NCBI RefSeq assembly: GCF_003288805.1
Contig: NZ_NHYK01000001.1
Span: 92,811 to 156,810 of the forward strand
Length of the DNA stretch: 64,000 bases
DNA from: Helicobacter sp. 10-6591
Lineage (GTDB): Bacteria > Campylobacterota > Campylobacteria > Campylobacterales > Helicobacteraceae
Direction: 5' to 3'
How positions within the stretch are numbered: the stretch's first letter is position 1; every line of letters begins with the position of its first letter. The notes below the pieces were generated by a model. That model did not search any database. It saw only the letters and a list, made by a program, of their open reading frames with translations, and was not told where the DNA came from. Below are positions 47,379 to 56,873 of the stretch, in pieces. The position numbers and the translations under genes are program-made.

Positions 47379-48438
47379 CGTTACTTATTTCATCATGGTT
47401 TGATTGGAAGATCTTAAAAGATTTGTTCTCTTTCTTTGCCTCTTGTAGTGCTATCTTGGCATTTTCGATATTCTCCTCAATGCTTAATGCAATATCAAAC
47501 CTACTCGCACCAATGACCACATACAAACTCATACACATATCATTCAAAAATACTTTATTGTTTTTTACTGAATTGAGCAATTCTTTTAAAAAAACCTCTA
47601 TTTGCTGTTCTGTGACATTACGCACAAATACCCCAAATTCATACTTACCAAAATAGCAAACACTATCATTTTTACCGAGATTTTCTACCAAAGACTTTGC
47701 TGTCAGTTTGATTGTACTTATAAGAGATTGTTTGTCTTTGATATTTTTCAAAACCTCTTCATGTATTTGCAGAATACAAAGCACACTCTCGCTGGCAAAA
47801 CTTGAATCTATCTCTTTTTCCTTTGCAAGCTGATAGAGAAAAAAATCTTTATTCAGAATACCAAGCGTAGTGTCATACATAGAATGTTTTTTTATGTCAA
47901 ACAAATTTTTGTAGGCAGTATCATAAAGCTTGATAATTTCTTTAGCTTGGTGAAAAATACCTTGATAAGCCGTGTTAATATCATTAAAAAAGATTTTTGT
48001 GGCAGTCTTGATACCAAGAGGATTTTCTATACGATTTATCTCTTTGAGCTTAGTTTCTACTTGTTTTTGTATTTTTTCAAAATTGCCACACACAACACTA
48101 ATATTTTCTAACATGGTCTTTACACCCAAGAAACTCTTTTCTATACTCTTTTCCAATGCAATAGCCCTCTGAGTGTAATTACGAGATTCCAAAGCATAGA
48201 CAATCTTGCTTCTTATCTCATTGTTTTCTTCTTGCTTGAGATTCCTATCAAAGAGCGTTTCAAAATTCTCTGGAAAGGGAAGGATATTCTCATCCTCTAA
48301 CATTTGTATTGTTTTTGTGGAAATATCTTTCAAACGCTCTTTAGCGAGCATAGATATATCATCTAAATCGTTGGCAGTGGATAACTTATCAGCCTCTAAA
48401 CCAAAACTCCCAAAAAAATCATTGTTATTCTCTGCCAT
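47350..48438 (-). CDS. Degenerate GGDEF-domain protein
   Basis: The 362-residue soluble protein has a mostly helical N-terminal half and a C-terminal part aligning with the diguanylate cyclase fold: [18 protein letters not shown] (usual DxLTGLxNR region), CILQIHEE, and [12 protein letters not shown] where the catalytic GGDEF should stand. The signature is GKYEF, so cyclase activity is unlikely; it may be a structural or binding domain. No EAL or receiver domain is seen. It lies between clpP (10 bases) and def (overlap), in a translation and protein-quality operon. Confidence 0.7.
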   Translation of the reverse strand: MAENNNDFFGSFGLEADKLSTANDLDDISMLAKERLKDISTKTIQMLEDENILPFPENFETLFDRNLKQEENNEIRSKIVYALESRNYTQRAIALEKSIEKSFLGVKTMLENISVVCGNFEKIQKQVETKLKEINRIENPLGIKTATKIFFNDINTAYQGIFHQAKEIIKLYDTAYKNLFDIKKHSMYDTTLGILNKDFFLYQLAKEKEIDSSFASESVLCILQIHEEVLKNIKDKQSLISTIKLTAKSLVENLGKNDSVCYFGKYEFGVFVRNVTEQQIEVFLKELLNSVKNNKVFLNDMCMSLYVVIGASRFDIALSIEENIENAKIALQEAKKENKSFKIFQSNHDEISNDDFGNFKIP

Positions 48439-48448
48439 GCTCAGACCT

Positions 48449-49036
48449 TTATTTCAAACTTTTATTCAAAATCTCATCGATTAACCCATACTCCTTGGCT
48501 TGTAGCGCGCTCATAAAAAAATCACGTTCAGTATCCTGTGCGATTCTTTTGGCACTCTGGCCTGTATTCTCTCCCATAATCTCATTGAGAGTTTTTTTCA
48601 AACGCAAAATCTCTTGAGCTTGTATATGTATATCGGTGGCTTGCCCTTGCGCACCACCTAAAGGCTGATGAATCATAATACGAGAATTCGGAAGAGAATA
48701 GCGCTTTCCCTTACTTCCACTACTTAGCAAAAATGCACCAGCACTTGCCGCTTGACCAATGCAAATTGTGCAAATATCAGGACGAATATAATTCATCGTG
48801 TCATAAATACTAAAGGCACTTGTGATAACACCCCCAGGCGAATTGATATAGAAATTTATATCTTTTTCTGGATCCTCTGCTTCCAAGAAAAGCAATTGGG
48901 CTACGATAGATGAAGCTACAGAATCATTTATTTCCCCGCTTAGAAGAATAATGCGATCCTTCAAAAGCCTTGAGTAAATATCATAGCTACGCTCGCCTCT
49001 ACCTGTACGTTCAATCACATAAGGAATATAATTCAT
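48449..49036 (-). CDS. clpP: ATP-dependent Clp protease proteolytic subunit
   Basis: ClpP is the peptidase chamber working with ClpA/ClpX. The 195-residue protein shows the catalytic triad: Ser98 in GQAASAGAF, His123 in MIHQPLGG and Asp172 in the [10 protein letters not shown] segment. Also [10 protein letters not shown]. It is 19 bases downstream of tig and 10 upstream of the GGDEF-like gene. Length is typical. Confidence 0.96.
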   Translation of the reverse strand: MNYIPYVIERTGRGERSYDIYSRLLKDRIILLSGEINDSVASSIVAQLLFLEAEDPEKDINFYINSPGGVITSAFSIYDTMNYIRPDICTICIGQAASAGAFLLSSGSKGKRYSLPNSRIMIHQPLGGAQGQATDIHIQAQEILRLKKTLNEIMGENTGQSAKRIAQDTERDFFMSALQAKEYGLIDEILNKSLK

Positions 49037-49055
49037 AGTAGTCCTTTATTCTTTA

Positions 49056-50429
49056 CTATTTAGAATTTTGCTTGGATTCTGCTTGTGATTGTTGAGATTC
49101 TTTTTTTGCATTGTCAAGTTTAGAATCAAGCAGAAAATTCAACACCCTATCTTCAATCATTGCCATCTTTACAACCGGTAAAAGATTATTACTCTTGTAA
49201 TACTCGATCATATTTTTTGGATCCTGTCCCGTTAGCATAGATTCATAATAAATAGTCTGCAGTGCTTCGTTATCAGAAATTGTAATGTTGTGCTTCTTAG
49301 CCAAAGCATCCATGATAAAAGTTACTTGCACGCTTTTTTGCGCCTCTACTTTGAAGCTTTCTCTTTTTTTGCGTGCCTTCTGCTCATCATTTTTGATAGA
49401 TTCAAATTCCTCTTTTGTCATAGCATTTAATGCATTCCTAAATAAAATATCCATCTCTTGTTCAACAATCTGTTCTGGCAGGTCAAACACTATTTCTTTG
49501 ATAAGCGCCATAAGTAGTTTGTCTTTTAACTCTTTGTTATAAACTTCTGTCTTTGCTTCAAGCTCTAGTTGGGTTTTCACATCATTTTTGAGTGTTTCTA
49601 AATTAGCATTGTCTCCAAGAATATTTTCACCCAACACAGACTTTGCAAATGCATCATCAATTTTTGGTAATTGTTTTTGAGAAACCTTATGTATTTTGAC
49701 CTTAAATTCCGCATCTTTACCCGCTAAGTTTGTCGTTTGGTAGTCTTTAGGAAAAGTCACTTTGATAGTCTTCTCCTCACCCTTTTTCATACCAAGCAAA
49801 GAATCTTCAAATCCCGGGATAAACTGGTTTGAACCAATCGTAAGATTATAGTTCTCTGCCTTACCCCCATCAAACGCCACTCCTTCTATAAATCCTTCAA
49901 AATCAATCGTCGCAACATCATCTTTTTGGATAGTGTGAGTTTCTGCCATTTCGCCTAATGGAGCTCTGTTTTTAGCAATTTCTTTCAGACGATCATCAAT
50001 TTTCTTTTGGCTTATAGCCGGAATCTTTATGTCTGGGACACAAGATTCCACCTTTTGTAGATCTATATCTGGCCTAAGGCTAAGCCTTAGTTCGACATCA
50101 ATGGCACCATCTTTTTCCTCAAACTTTATGATGCTCGGATTCCCCAAAATGTCCCCTGGAATAACCTCTAAATCTTTCACTCCAGCTTGAAGTAAATCTT
50201 GTACCGCTTCTTGTCTGGAATCTTGTTCTATCTGATCTTTATAACGTGACAAAATGAGTTGTTTTGGCACTTTACCTTTTCTAAAGCCGTCAAGTTTTAA
50301 GCTTTTGGAAATTTTCTTAATCACGCCTTCTTGTTTCTGTTCTAAGGTTTTTGCGAAAATAGTGCCATTGATACTCGCATTTGCAGTATTAATTTTATGC
50401 GCTTGTATGTTAGAAGGTTGAGAATCCAT
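49056..50429 (-). CDS. tig: Trigger factor
   Basis: A ribosome-bound chaperone and peptidyl-prolyl isomerase. The 457-residue protein has the ribosome-binding GFRKGKVP motif at 48-55, the FKBP-like domain (ATIDFEGFIEGVAFDGGKAEN region) near 165-190, and a long helical C-terminal domain ending in a Ser/Gln/Lys-rich tail. AAGGAA precedes the ATG. It heads the tig-clpP-GGDEF-def-comM row. Confidence 0.95.
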   Translation of the reverse strand: MDSQPSNIQAHKINTANASINGTIFAKTLEQKQEGVIKKISKSLKLDGFRKGKVPKQLILSRYKDQIEQDSRQEAVQDLLQAGVKDLEVIPGDILGNPSIIKFEEKDGAIDVELRLSLRPDIDLQKVESCVPDIKIPAISQKKIDDRLKEIAKNRAPLGEMAETHTIQKDDVATIDFEGFIEGVAFDGGKAENYNLTIGSNQFIPGFEDSLLGMKKGEEKTIKVTFPKDYQTTNLAGKDAEFKVKIHKVSQKQLPKIDDAFAKSVLGENILGDNANLETLKNDVKTQLELEAKTEVYNKELKDKLLMALIKEIVFDLPEQIVEQEMDILFRNALNAMTKEEFESIKNDEQKARKKRESFKVEAQKSVQVTFIMDALAKKHNITISDNEALQTIYYESMLTGQDPKNMIEYYKSNNLLPVVKMAMIEDRVLNFLLDSKLDNAKKESQQSQAESKQNSK

Positions 50430-50474
50430 AATTGTTCCTTAAGCCCTGGGGTTTGATTTCAATATTTCTTGAAG

Positions 50475-50492
50475 TATAATTTGCGCATTCTA
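50475..50492. promoter_or_regulatory. Overlapping divergent -10 boxes for fliI (+) and tig (-)
   Basis: TATAAT at 50475-50480 on the plus strand faces fliI; TAGAAT on the minus strand at 50487-50492 (in TTAGAATG) faces tig. The boxes lie back to back in the 113-base gap, so transcription from the two promoters may interfere. Confidence 0.5.
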
Positions 50493-50542
50493 ACTAAAAA
50501 TCCTTAAAGTTTTAAATTCTACTCATCTCTATGGAAGCACAT

Positions 50543-51877
50543 ATGCCACTCTCCCACATACGACAAAAACTTAATTCCAACCTTAATCTCTCTCCAAGCT
50601 TTGGGAATATAATCAAGATTACACCAAACATTATCATGGCCAATGGAATAAGTCCAAGCGTAGGTGATATAGTCGAGTTCTCAAGTAGAGATTGTAAGAA
50701 TCTCGGGGTGAAAAGAGAGTTGCAGTCCGCTGATTTAGGCATGGTAAGTGCAGTAGAAAAAGATTGCTTTCTTGTCAATCCCTTTTCTTTTGTAGAAGGT
50801 CGTAAAAGTGGTGATTTTGTGCGTATTGTCAAGGCAGGACTACAGATTCCGGTAGGAGAAGCGCTCAAAGGGCGTATTATAAATCCCTTGGGTACTCCCA
50901 TAGATGGCAAAGGTGCGCTTAATACCACACAAAAAGCCCCTCTTTTACGATCCCCTATCGCTGCGATGAAGCGCGGAGTGATTGATGAAGTATTTGAGCT
51001 TGGTATAAAAAGTATTGATGGATTGCTTACCTGTGGTAAAGGACAAAAAATCGGTATCTTTGCTGGCTCTGGAGTAGGAAAGTCCAGCCTTATGGGTATG
51101 ATAGTCAATGGGGTAAAAGCCCAGATCAAAGTCATAGCGCTCATAGGAGAGCGCGGGCGTGAAGTCCCAGAGTTTGTGTATAAAAACCTCAATAACGATC
51201 TCACCAACACAATAATAGTCGTTGCTACAAGCGATGATTCTCCTCTTATGCGCAAATATGGTGCATTCAGTGCAATGGCAATCGCAGAGTTTTTTAAACA
51301 ACAAGGCAAAGATGTACTTTTTATGATGGATTCCATCACGCGCTTTGCTATGGCACAAAGAGAAATAGGGCTAGCACTAGGCGAACCACCCACAAGCAAA
51401 GGTTATCCACCATCGACACTTACTATCTTACCCCAACTCATGGAGCGCGCAGGAAAAGAGGAAGATGCAGGCTCAATCACCGCATTTTTCACTATCCTAG
51501 TCGAAGGCGATGATCTCAACGATCCTATAGCTGACCAAAGCCGATCGATTCTGGATGGACACATCATGCTTTCTCGCGAGCTTACAGATTTTGGAATCTA
51601 CCCACCTATCAATGTCCTCAACTCCGCCTCAAGGGTCATGCACGATATTATCACGCCAGCACATACTCAAGCAGTGCGTAAATTCAGACGACTCTACTCC
51701 TTACTGAAAGAAAATGAGGTCCTCATACGCATCGGCGCATACCAAAAAGGTAGCGATCCTGAGCTTGATGAGGCGTTAGAAAAAAAACCCCTCATGGAAG
51801 AATTTCTCAAACAAGACTTATTGGAAAAATGGGATTTCTACAAAACCCGAGAACAGCTTCAAGTGATTATGAGCTAG
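50543..51877 (+). CDS. fliI: Flagellum-specific ATP synthase FliI
   Basis: FliI is the ATPase of the flagellar type III export gate. The 444-residue protein has the F1-beta-like fold with Walker A GSGVGKSSLMG near residue 175, Walker B LFMMDSITRFA, and the type III ATPase signature EPPTSKGYPPS. The ATG at 50543 follows GGAAG at 5 bases and its sequence MPLSHIRQKL resembles the start of H. pylori FliI; an ATG 12 bases earlier lacks this signal. It is separated from fliH, which is normal in this group. Confidence 0.94.
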   Translation: MPLSHIRQKLNSNLNLSPSFGNIIKITPNIIMANGISPSVGDIVEFSSRDCKNLGVKRELQSADLGMVSAVEKDCFLVNPFSFVEGRKSGDFVRIVKAGLQIPVGEALKGRIINPLGTPIDGKGALNTTQKAPLLRSPIAAMKRGVIDEVFELGIKSIDGLLTCGKGQKIGIFAGSGVGKSSLMGMIVNGVKAQIKVIALIGERGREVPEFVYKNLNNDLTNTIIVVATSDDSPLMRKYGAFSAMAIAEFFKQQGKDVLFMMDSITRFAMAQREIGLALGEPPTSKGYPPSTLTILPQLMERAGKEEDAGSITAFFTILVEGDDLNDPIADQSRSILDGHIMLSRELTDFGIYPPINVLNSASRVMHDIITPAHTQAVRKFRRLYSLLKENEVLIRIGAYQKGSDPELDEALEKKPLMEEFLKQDLLEKWDFYKTREQLQVIMS

Positions 51878-51884
51878 ATTCTTA

Positions 51885-51890
51885 TACAAT
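51885..51890 (+). promoter_or_regulatory. Candidate -10 box for galE
   Basis: TACAAT, within TTATACAATCCC, lies 30 bases upstream of the galE ATG and just after the fliI stop. Confidence 0.4.
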
Positions 51891-51920
51891 CCCCGCTCAA
51901 TTTATTTTGAAAGGCAGCAA

Positions 51921-52964
51921 ATGAGCAAATTTCTCTTTACTGGTGGTAGTGGCTACATTGGTTCGCATACAGCATTTTGGTTTCTTACTTCGATGCAAGA
52001 TTCTCAGATAGTGATTTATGACAACCTAAGCAGTGGTTTCCAAGAAAACTATCTCTACTTACAATCCGTATTTGGCAAAAGAGTAGAATTTGTCAAAGGT
52101 GATCTCAACCAAACACAAATCCTAGAATCCCTCATGCAGAAGCATAGATTTACGGGCATCGTGCATTTTGCCGCCTCACTTATCGTAAGCGAATCCGTCA
52201 CACTCCCTCTGCACTACTACAAAAACAACACACTCAATACCACCCTTTTAATAGAATCTTGCCTCAAGCACAATATTAACAAATTCATCTTTAGCTCTAC
52301 AGCCGCGGTATATGGCCAGCCAGATTCAAAGCTCATTCCTATCACAGAGATAGCTCCACTAGATCCTATCAATCCATATGGCGCAAGTAAGATGATGAGT
52401 GAGCGTATATGTCAAGATACACATATTGCAAACCCTGATTTTAACTACGCGATTTTGCGCTATTTCAATGTCGCAGGTGCTAGCAGCCATAACACAAAAG
52501 AGCTTCTAATCCAAAAACAGGGATTAGGTCAGAGGAGTAAAGACGCGACACATCTCATCAAAGTAGCTTGCGAATGTGCAGTAGGTAAAAGAGAGTCAAT
52601 GGGAATCTTTGGTGAGAATTACCAGACGCCAGATGGAACTTGTGTACGCGATTATATTCACATTGATGACTTAGCAGCTGCACACCTTAGTGCTTGGAAG
52701 TTTTTAGATTCTACACATACAAGCGAGATTTTTAATGTAGGTTACGGACGCGGCTACAGCGTCAAAGAAGTGATAAAAATGGTCAAGCAGGTAAGCGGAG
52801 TGGATTTTAAGGTAGATCTATGCTCTCCTAGAGCAGGAGACCCCGCGATTCTTATAGCAGATAGCCACAAGATTAAGACTCTCACCTCTTGGCTTCCCCG
52901 CTTTGACAATTTAGAGTTGATAGTAGAAAGTGCTTACGATTGGGAAAAATCACAAAACTCTTAA
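51921..52964 (+). CDS. galE: UDP-glucose 4-epimerase
   Basis: GalE interconverts UDP-glucose and UDP-galactose for LOS synthesis. The 347-residue SDR enzyme has the NAD motif TGGSGYIGSH at 7-16, the DNLSSG segment, the catalytic Tyr153 and Lys157 in YGASK, and DGTCVRDYIH. SD AAAGGC precedes the ATG. It is probably involved in the same surface glycan work as futC and waaA. Confidence 0.92.
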   Translation: MSKFLFTGGSGYIGSHTAFWFLTSMQDSQIVIYDNLSSGFQENYLYLQSVFGKRVEFVKGDLNQTQILESLMQKHRFTGIVHFAASLIVSESVTLPLHYYKNNTLNTTLLIESCLKHNINKFIFSSTAAVYGQPDSKLIPITEIAPLDPINPYGASKMMSERICQDTHIANPDFNYAILRYFNVAGASSHNTKELLIQKQGLGQRSKDATHLIKVACECAVGKRESMGIFGENYQTPDGTCVRDYIHIDDLAAAHLSAWKFLDSTHTSEIFNVGYGRGYSVKEVIKMVKQVSGVDFKVDLCSPRAGDPAILIADSHKIKTLTSWLPRFDNLELIVESAYDWEKSQNS

Positions 52965-53118
52965 CCCACCATCCCACCACATTGTTTATTTTCTATGCAA
53001 TTCCAGTTTTTCAACCCATCATATTTAAAGATACTTTCTTTCCAATTTCTTTACTTAACGTCTACCAAACTAAAAAGCAAGTAAAATCAGATAAATCTAA
53101 AGCACAAGGAAAGGAAAA

Positions 53119-54456
53119 ATGGTAGAGCGATATGCAAGAAGTGAGATGAAAAATCTTTGGAGTATGGAGGCCAAATACAGCGCGTGGCTAGAGGTGGAGA
53201 AAGCCCTTGTGCGCGGGTGGAATCGCTTAGGGCTAATCCCTGATTCTGATTGTGAGAAAATCTGCAAAAACGCTAAGTTTGACATTGCGCGCATTGATGA
53301 AATCGAGGCGGTTACAAAGCATGATTTAATCGCCTTTACCACAAGCGTCGCGGAGTCTTTGGGTGAAGAAAGCCGCTGGGTGCATTATGGGATTACTTCA
53401 AGTGATTGCATTGATACGGCTGTGGCGTTGCAAATGCGCGATTCTCTAAAAATTATCATTCAAGATTTACAAGACTTGCGCGAAGTCATAAAAAACCGCG
53501 CAATAGAACATAAATACACGCTTATGGTTGGACGCTCTCATGGAATCCACGGAGAGCCTATCACCTTTGGGCTTGTTTTGGCTATTTGGTATGATGAGTT
53601 AAGGAGGCATCTAAACGCCCTAGAATCCACGCTTGAAGTGATTTCTGTAGGGCAGCTAAGTGGCGCAATGGGGAATCTCGCGCATACACCTATGGAATTA
53701 GAAGAGCTGGTGTGTAAAGAACTAGGGCTAAAGCCCGCTCCTGTGAGTAACCAAGTCATCCAACGCGATAGATATGCAAGGCTTATGAGTGATTTAGCAC
53801 TTTTGGCCAGTAGTTGCGAGAAAATTGCCATAGAAGTGCGCCATTTGCAACGCACAGAAGTCTATGAAGCTGAAGAGTATTTTGAAAGCGGACAAAAGGG
53901 AAGCTCCGCGATGCCACATAAGCGCAATCCGGTTTTGAGTGAAAACATCACAGGGCTTTGCAGAATGATTCGCTCCTATGCTCTGCCGGCAATGGAGAAT
54001 GTCGCCCTCTGGCATGAGAGGGATATTAGCCACTCAAGTGTGGAGCGCTTTATTCTGCCAGATAGCTTTATTACGACAGATTTTATGCTCCATCGCTTAA
54101 AAGGACTGCTTGAAAAGCTCGTGGTGTATCCAAAAAATATGCTAAAAAATCTCAACTTAACAGGCGGGCTTGTGTTTTCCCAGCGCATACTTTTGGAGCT
54201 TCCAAAACAAGGCATATCACGCGAAGATGCCTATAAAATCGTGCAACGCAATGCGATGAAGGTTTGGGGCGATTTGCAAGAAGGAAAAAGTGCGCTAAAC
54301 GATAAAGGCGAATCGCTTTATTTGCAATATCTCTTAGCAGATTCTGAGCTTGTAGGACTTATTGGAGAAGAGGCAATTAGAGAGTGCTTTGAGTTTAGCT
54401 ACTACACAAAAAATGTCGATGCGATTTTTCAAAGAGTGTTTGGGAACAAGATATAA
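53119..54456 (+). CDS. purB: Adenylosuccinate lyase
   Basis: PurB cleaves adenylosuccinate and SAICAR in purine synthesis. The 445-residue protein has the family signature GSSAMPHKRNP near residue 262, MVGRSHGIHGEPITFG near 135, and the N-terminal WSMEAKYSAWLEVE. SD AAAGGAAAAA lies just upstream. It is separated from galE by 154 bases with no gene. Confidence 0.94.
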   Translation: MVERYARSEMKNLWSMEAKYSAWLEVEKALVRGWNRLGLIPDSDCEKICKNAKFDIARIDEIEAVTKHDLIAFTTSVAESLGEESRWVHYGITSSDCIDTAVALQMRDSLKIIIQDLQDLREVIKNRAIEHKYTLMVGRSHGIHGEPITFGLVLAIWYDELRRHLNALESTLEVISVGQLSGAMGNLAHTPMELEELVCKELGLKPAPVSNQVIQRDRYARLMSDLALLASSCEKIAIEVRHLQRTEVYEAEEYFESGQKGSSAMPHKRNPVLSENITGLCRMIRSYALPAMENVALWHERDISHSSVERFILPDSFITTDFMLHRLKGLLEKLVVYPKNMLKNLNLTGGLVFSQRILLELPKQGISREDAYKIVQRNAMKVWGDLQEGKSALNDKGESLYLQYLLADSELVGLIGEEAIRECFEFSYYTKNVDAIFQRVFGNKI

Positions 54457-54545
54457 AACCAGAGCATCACAGAAGCCTTTAAAGCCTTTTTTACCGCTAT
54501 AGGTGATGTTGTGCTGGTATAAAATGTCAATTTAAGGATAGCGCA

Positions 54546-55240
54546 ATGATTACACAGCAAAATCTAAAAGAGGTGCTAGAGCTTTTAGGCTTTGAAAAAT
54601 TGGAATCTAAAAGCCTAGATTCTAAGCCTACCTACACAAAAACCATAGATTCCCACACAATGCAAGTAGATTTTAACAATCAAAAGCCTACCCACAAGGC
54701 ATAAAGATTCATGATGCTACGACTTCAAACTTTTCTCACCCAGAAAATTTCGTCGTTTTTGAATGTGTGCATAGGCTATTACAAAAGGGTTATAAGCCAG
54801 AACACTTAGAGCTAGAGCCAAGGTGGAATCTAGGGCGTGATGCAAAAGGTGGCAAAGCAGATATTTTGGTGCGAGATCATCAAGGCAGTCCTTATTTGCT
54901 CATCGAGTGCAAAACCACAGATTCTAAAAATAGCGAGTTTGCCAAAGAATGGGCAAAAATGCTAGAAAATGGCGGACAACTTTTCTCCTATTTTCAACAA
55001 GAAAGAGGCGTGAAATATCTATGTCTCTACACAAGCGACTTTATAGATGATACTCTCAAATATCAAAACTACATCATACAAGCCTTTGATAACCAAGAAT
55101 ACCTAAACGAAAAAGAATTAGAAAAATCCTATACAAAAGCAACCAACAATCTTGAACTTTTTTCTGTATGGAAAGAAAGCTATGAATTTCACCACGAAAA
55201 GCAAGGCATTTTTGAAAACAATATCAAAGTTTATATGCAA
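54546..55240 (+). pseudogene. 5' part of a broken single-chain restriction-methylation gene (type IIG / fused type I style)
   Basis: From ATG 54546 the frame gives a helical start (MITQQNLKEVLELLGFE) and stops at about 54703. Homology continues in another frame (IHDATTSNFSHPENFVVFE, then LEPRWNLGR and ADILVRDHQG, LLIECKTT). The ADILV...LIECK pair is the PD-(D/E)XK motif of the HSDR_N-type nuclease domain that begins these enzymes. One extra A in the AAAA at 54682-54685 would join the frames. Family-like sequence fades after FENNIKVY (about 55240). The open frame runs on to 55303, ending in an ATGA overlap with the DUF2779 gene. The rest of the gene resumes at about 58260. Confidence 0.8.
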
Positions 55241-55299
55241 AATGACATTAAAGTTTCTCTTAGTTTCTCTGGCAAACAAATCTCTACAAAAGGACAGCT

Positions 55300-56781
55300 A
55301 TGAATCTCTCAAAATCTCGCTTTATCAAAGGTATGCAGTGTCAAAAGCTACTATGGCTTTTAACTCATAAAAAAGAAGCCCTAAGTGAGCCAGATATGCA
55401 GCAAACAGAGCGATTTAGCGTAGGTGAAGATGTAGGGATTTTAGCGTGTGAGTTATTCCCTAAGGGAGCTAGAATCCACTTTTGTGATGGTATAAGTTAT
55501 AACGCTAAACGCACAAAGGAATTGCTAGATTCTGGCACTAACGTGATATATGAAGCGACTTTTATATATGAAGGCATTGTTGTAATGGTAGATATTTTAC
55601 AAAACACGCCACAAGGGCTTATCATCAATGAAGTGAAAAGCTCCACAAGCCTAAAGGAAGTATATATCTATGATTTAAGCGTGCAGCACTATGTCATCAC
55701 GCATTGTGGATATAGTATAAAGGAAGCGAATCTTATCCATTTAAACACAGACTATAAAAGGGGTAAATCACTTGATTTAACTAGGCTTTTTGTAAGTGTG
55801 CCTTGCTTAGAATCTGTGCAAGAATTTACACCAAAGATTCCAACAATTTTAAGTGATTTTAGCGAGATTTTAGAGACAAAGAATGAGCCAAATATTGATA
55901 TAGGATTACATTGTGATAATCCTTACTCTTGCGAGGCAAAGTCATATTGCTGGGAAGCCCAAAGGAATATAACAGAAGAAGATTCTGTATTTAATCTTGC
56001 TTGGCTTAATGGCGATAAAAAGCTAGGGCTATATAGACAAGGGATAGCACGATTTAGTGATATAAAAGATATAGATAGCTTAAACTACAAGCAACAACTA
56101 CAAATAGAATGCTTTAAGAATAAATCCGTGCATATACAAAAGGATAAAATCAAGGAGTTTTTAGGGAGTTTATCCTACCCCATTTATCACTTAGATTTTG
56201 AGACATTTCAACCTGCTGTGCCTAGATTTGTAGGCACTTGTGCGTATGAGCAAATCCCTTTTCAATTCTCACTCCATATCCAGCATAAAGATGGCAAGCT
56301 AGAGCATAAAGAGTTTTTAGCCAAAAGTGGCATTGACCCTAGAGTTGAACTTATTCAAACCCTACTAGATTCTATCCCGCCAAATGCCTTTATCCTAGCT
56401 TATAATGCGAGTTTTGAAAAAGGCGTCATTACAAGACTTGCTGCAAGTTTTCCACAATATGAAAAAGAGCTTTTGCATATTGCTTCACAGATTGAAGACT
56501 TAATGTATCCCTTTGCCGCTAGGCATTATTATCATTATAAGCAAAATGGCAGCCACTCTATCAAAGTTGTGCTACCAGCCCTTGTGCCACAAATGGAATC
56601 CGCTTATCAAGAGCTAAGTCTCGTGCATAATGGCGGGGAAGCAATGGAATGCTTTGCCACGCTAGAATCCAAACCCAAAAAAGAGCAAGAAGAATATCGC
56701 CAAGCCCTTTTAGCATATTGCAAACTTGATACACTTGCTATGGTGGAGATTATAAAGGCGTTGGAAAAGTTAGTGGGCTAG
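55300..56781 (+). CDS. DUF2779 protein: Cas4-like Fe-S nuclease fused to DEDD exonuclease
   Basis: The 493-residue protein has two parts. Residues 1-225 resemble a Cas4/RecB-like nuclease: a lone N-terminal cysteine (KGMQCQKLLW), the acid-lysine motif IINEVKSST with the upstream VMVDIL, and three cysteines in CDNPYSCEAKSYC, together an Fe-S cluster set as in Cas4/AddB. Residues 285-493 resemble a DnaQ-type DEDD exonuclease: HLDFETF, AYNASFEKG, CKLDTLAM. This matches DUF2779. No cas genes are near, so a role in spacer acquisition is not supported; DNA processing or defence is likelier. SD AAAGGA precedes the ATG. It is one of two genes splitting the restriction gene. Confidence 0.8.
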   Translation: MNLSKSRFIKGMQCQKLLWLLTHKKEALSEPDMQQTERFSVGEDVGILACELFPKGARIHFCDGISYNAKRTKELLDSGTNVIYEATFIYEGIVVMVDILQNTPQGLIINEVKSSTSLKEVYIYDLSVQHYVITHCGYSIKEANLIHLNTDYKRGKSLDLTRLFVSVPCLESVQEFTPKIPTILSDFSEILETKNEPNIDIGLHCDNPYSCEAKSYCWEAQRNITEEDSVFNLAWLNGDKKLGLYRQGIARFSDIKDIDSLNYKQQLQIECFKNKSVHIQKDKIKEFLGSLSYPIYHLDFETFQPAVPRFVGTCAYEQIPFQFSLHIQHKDGKLEHKEFLAKSGIDPRVELIQTLLDSIPPNAFILAYNASFEKGVITRLAASFPQYEKELLHIASQIEDLMYPFAARHYYHYKQNGSHSIKVVLPALVPQMESAYQELSLVHNGGEAMECFATLESKPKKEQEEYRQALLAYCKLDTLAMVEIIKALEKLVG

Positions 56782-56873
56782 GCGATATTAGTCTTGTATT
56801 TTTGATTGTAATATACATTTATATTTGTAGCGATTAATCTTTACTACATTAAATTTAAAGAAAGGGTAAAAGT

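Noticed and set aside
50512..51399. 295-codon open frame antisense to fliI
   Set aside because: Mirrors the conserved FliI coding sequence; composition (Ser/Pro/Ile rich) is that of a reverse-frame shadow.
55300..56781. Cas4 of a CRISPR locus
   Set aside because: No cas1, cas2 or repeat array anywhere in the window; the fusion with a DEDD domain fits DUF2779.
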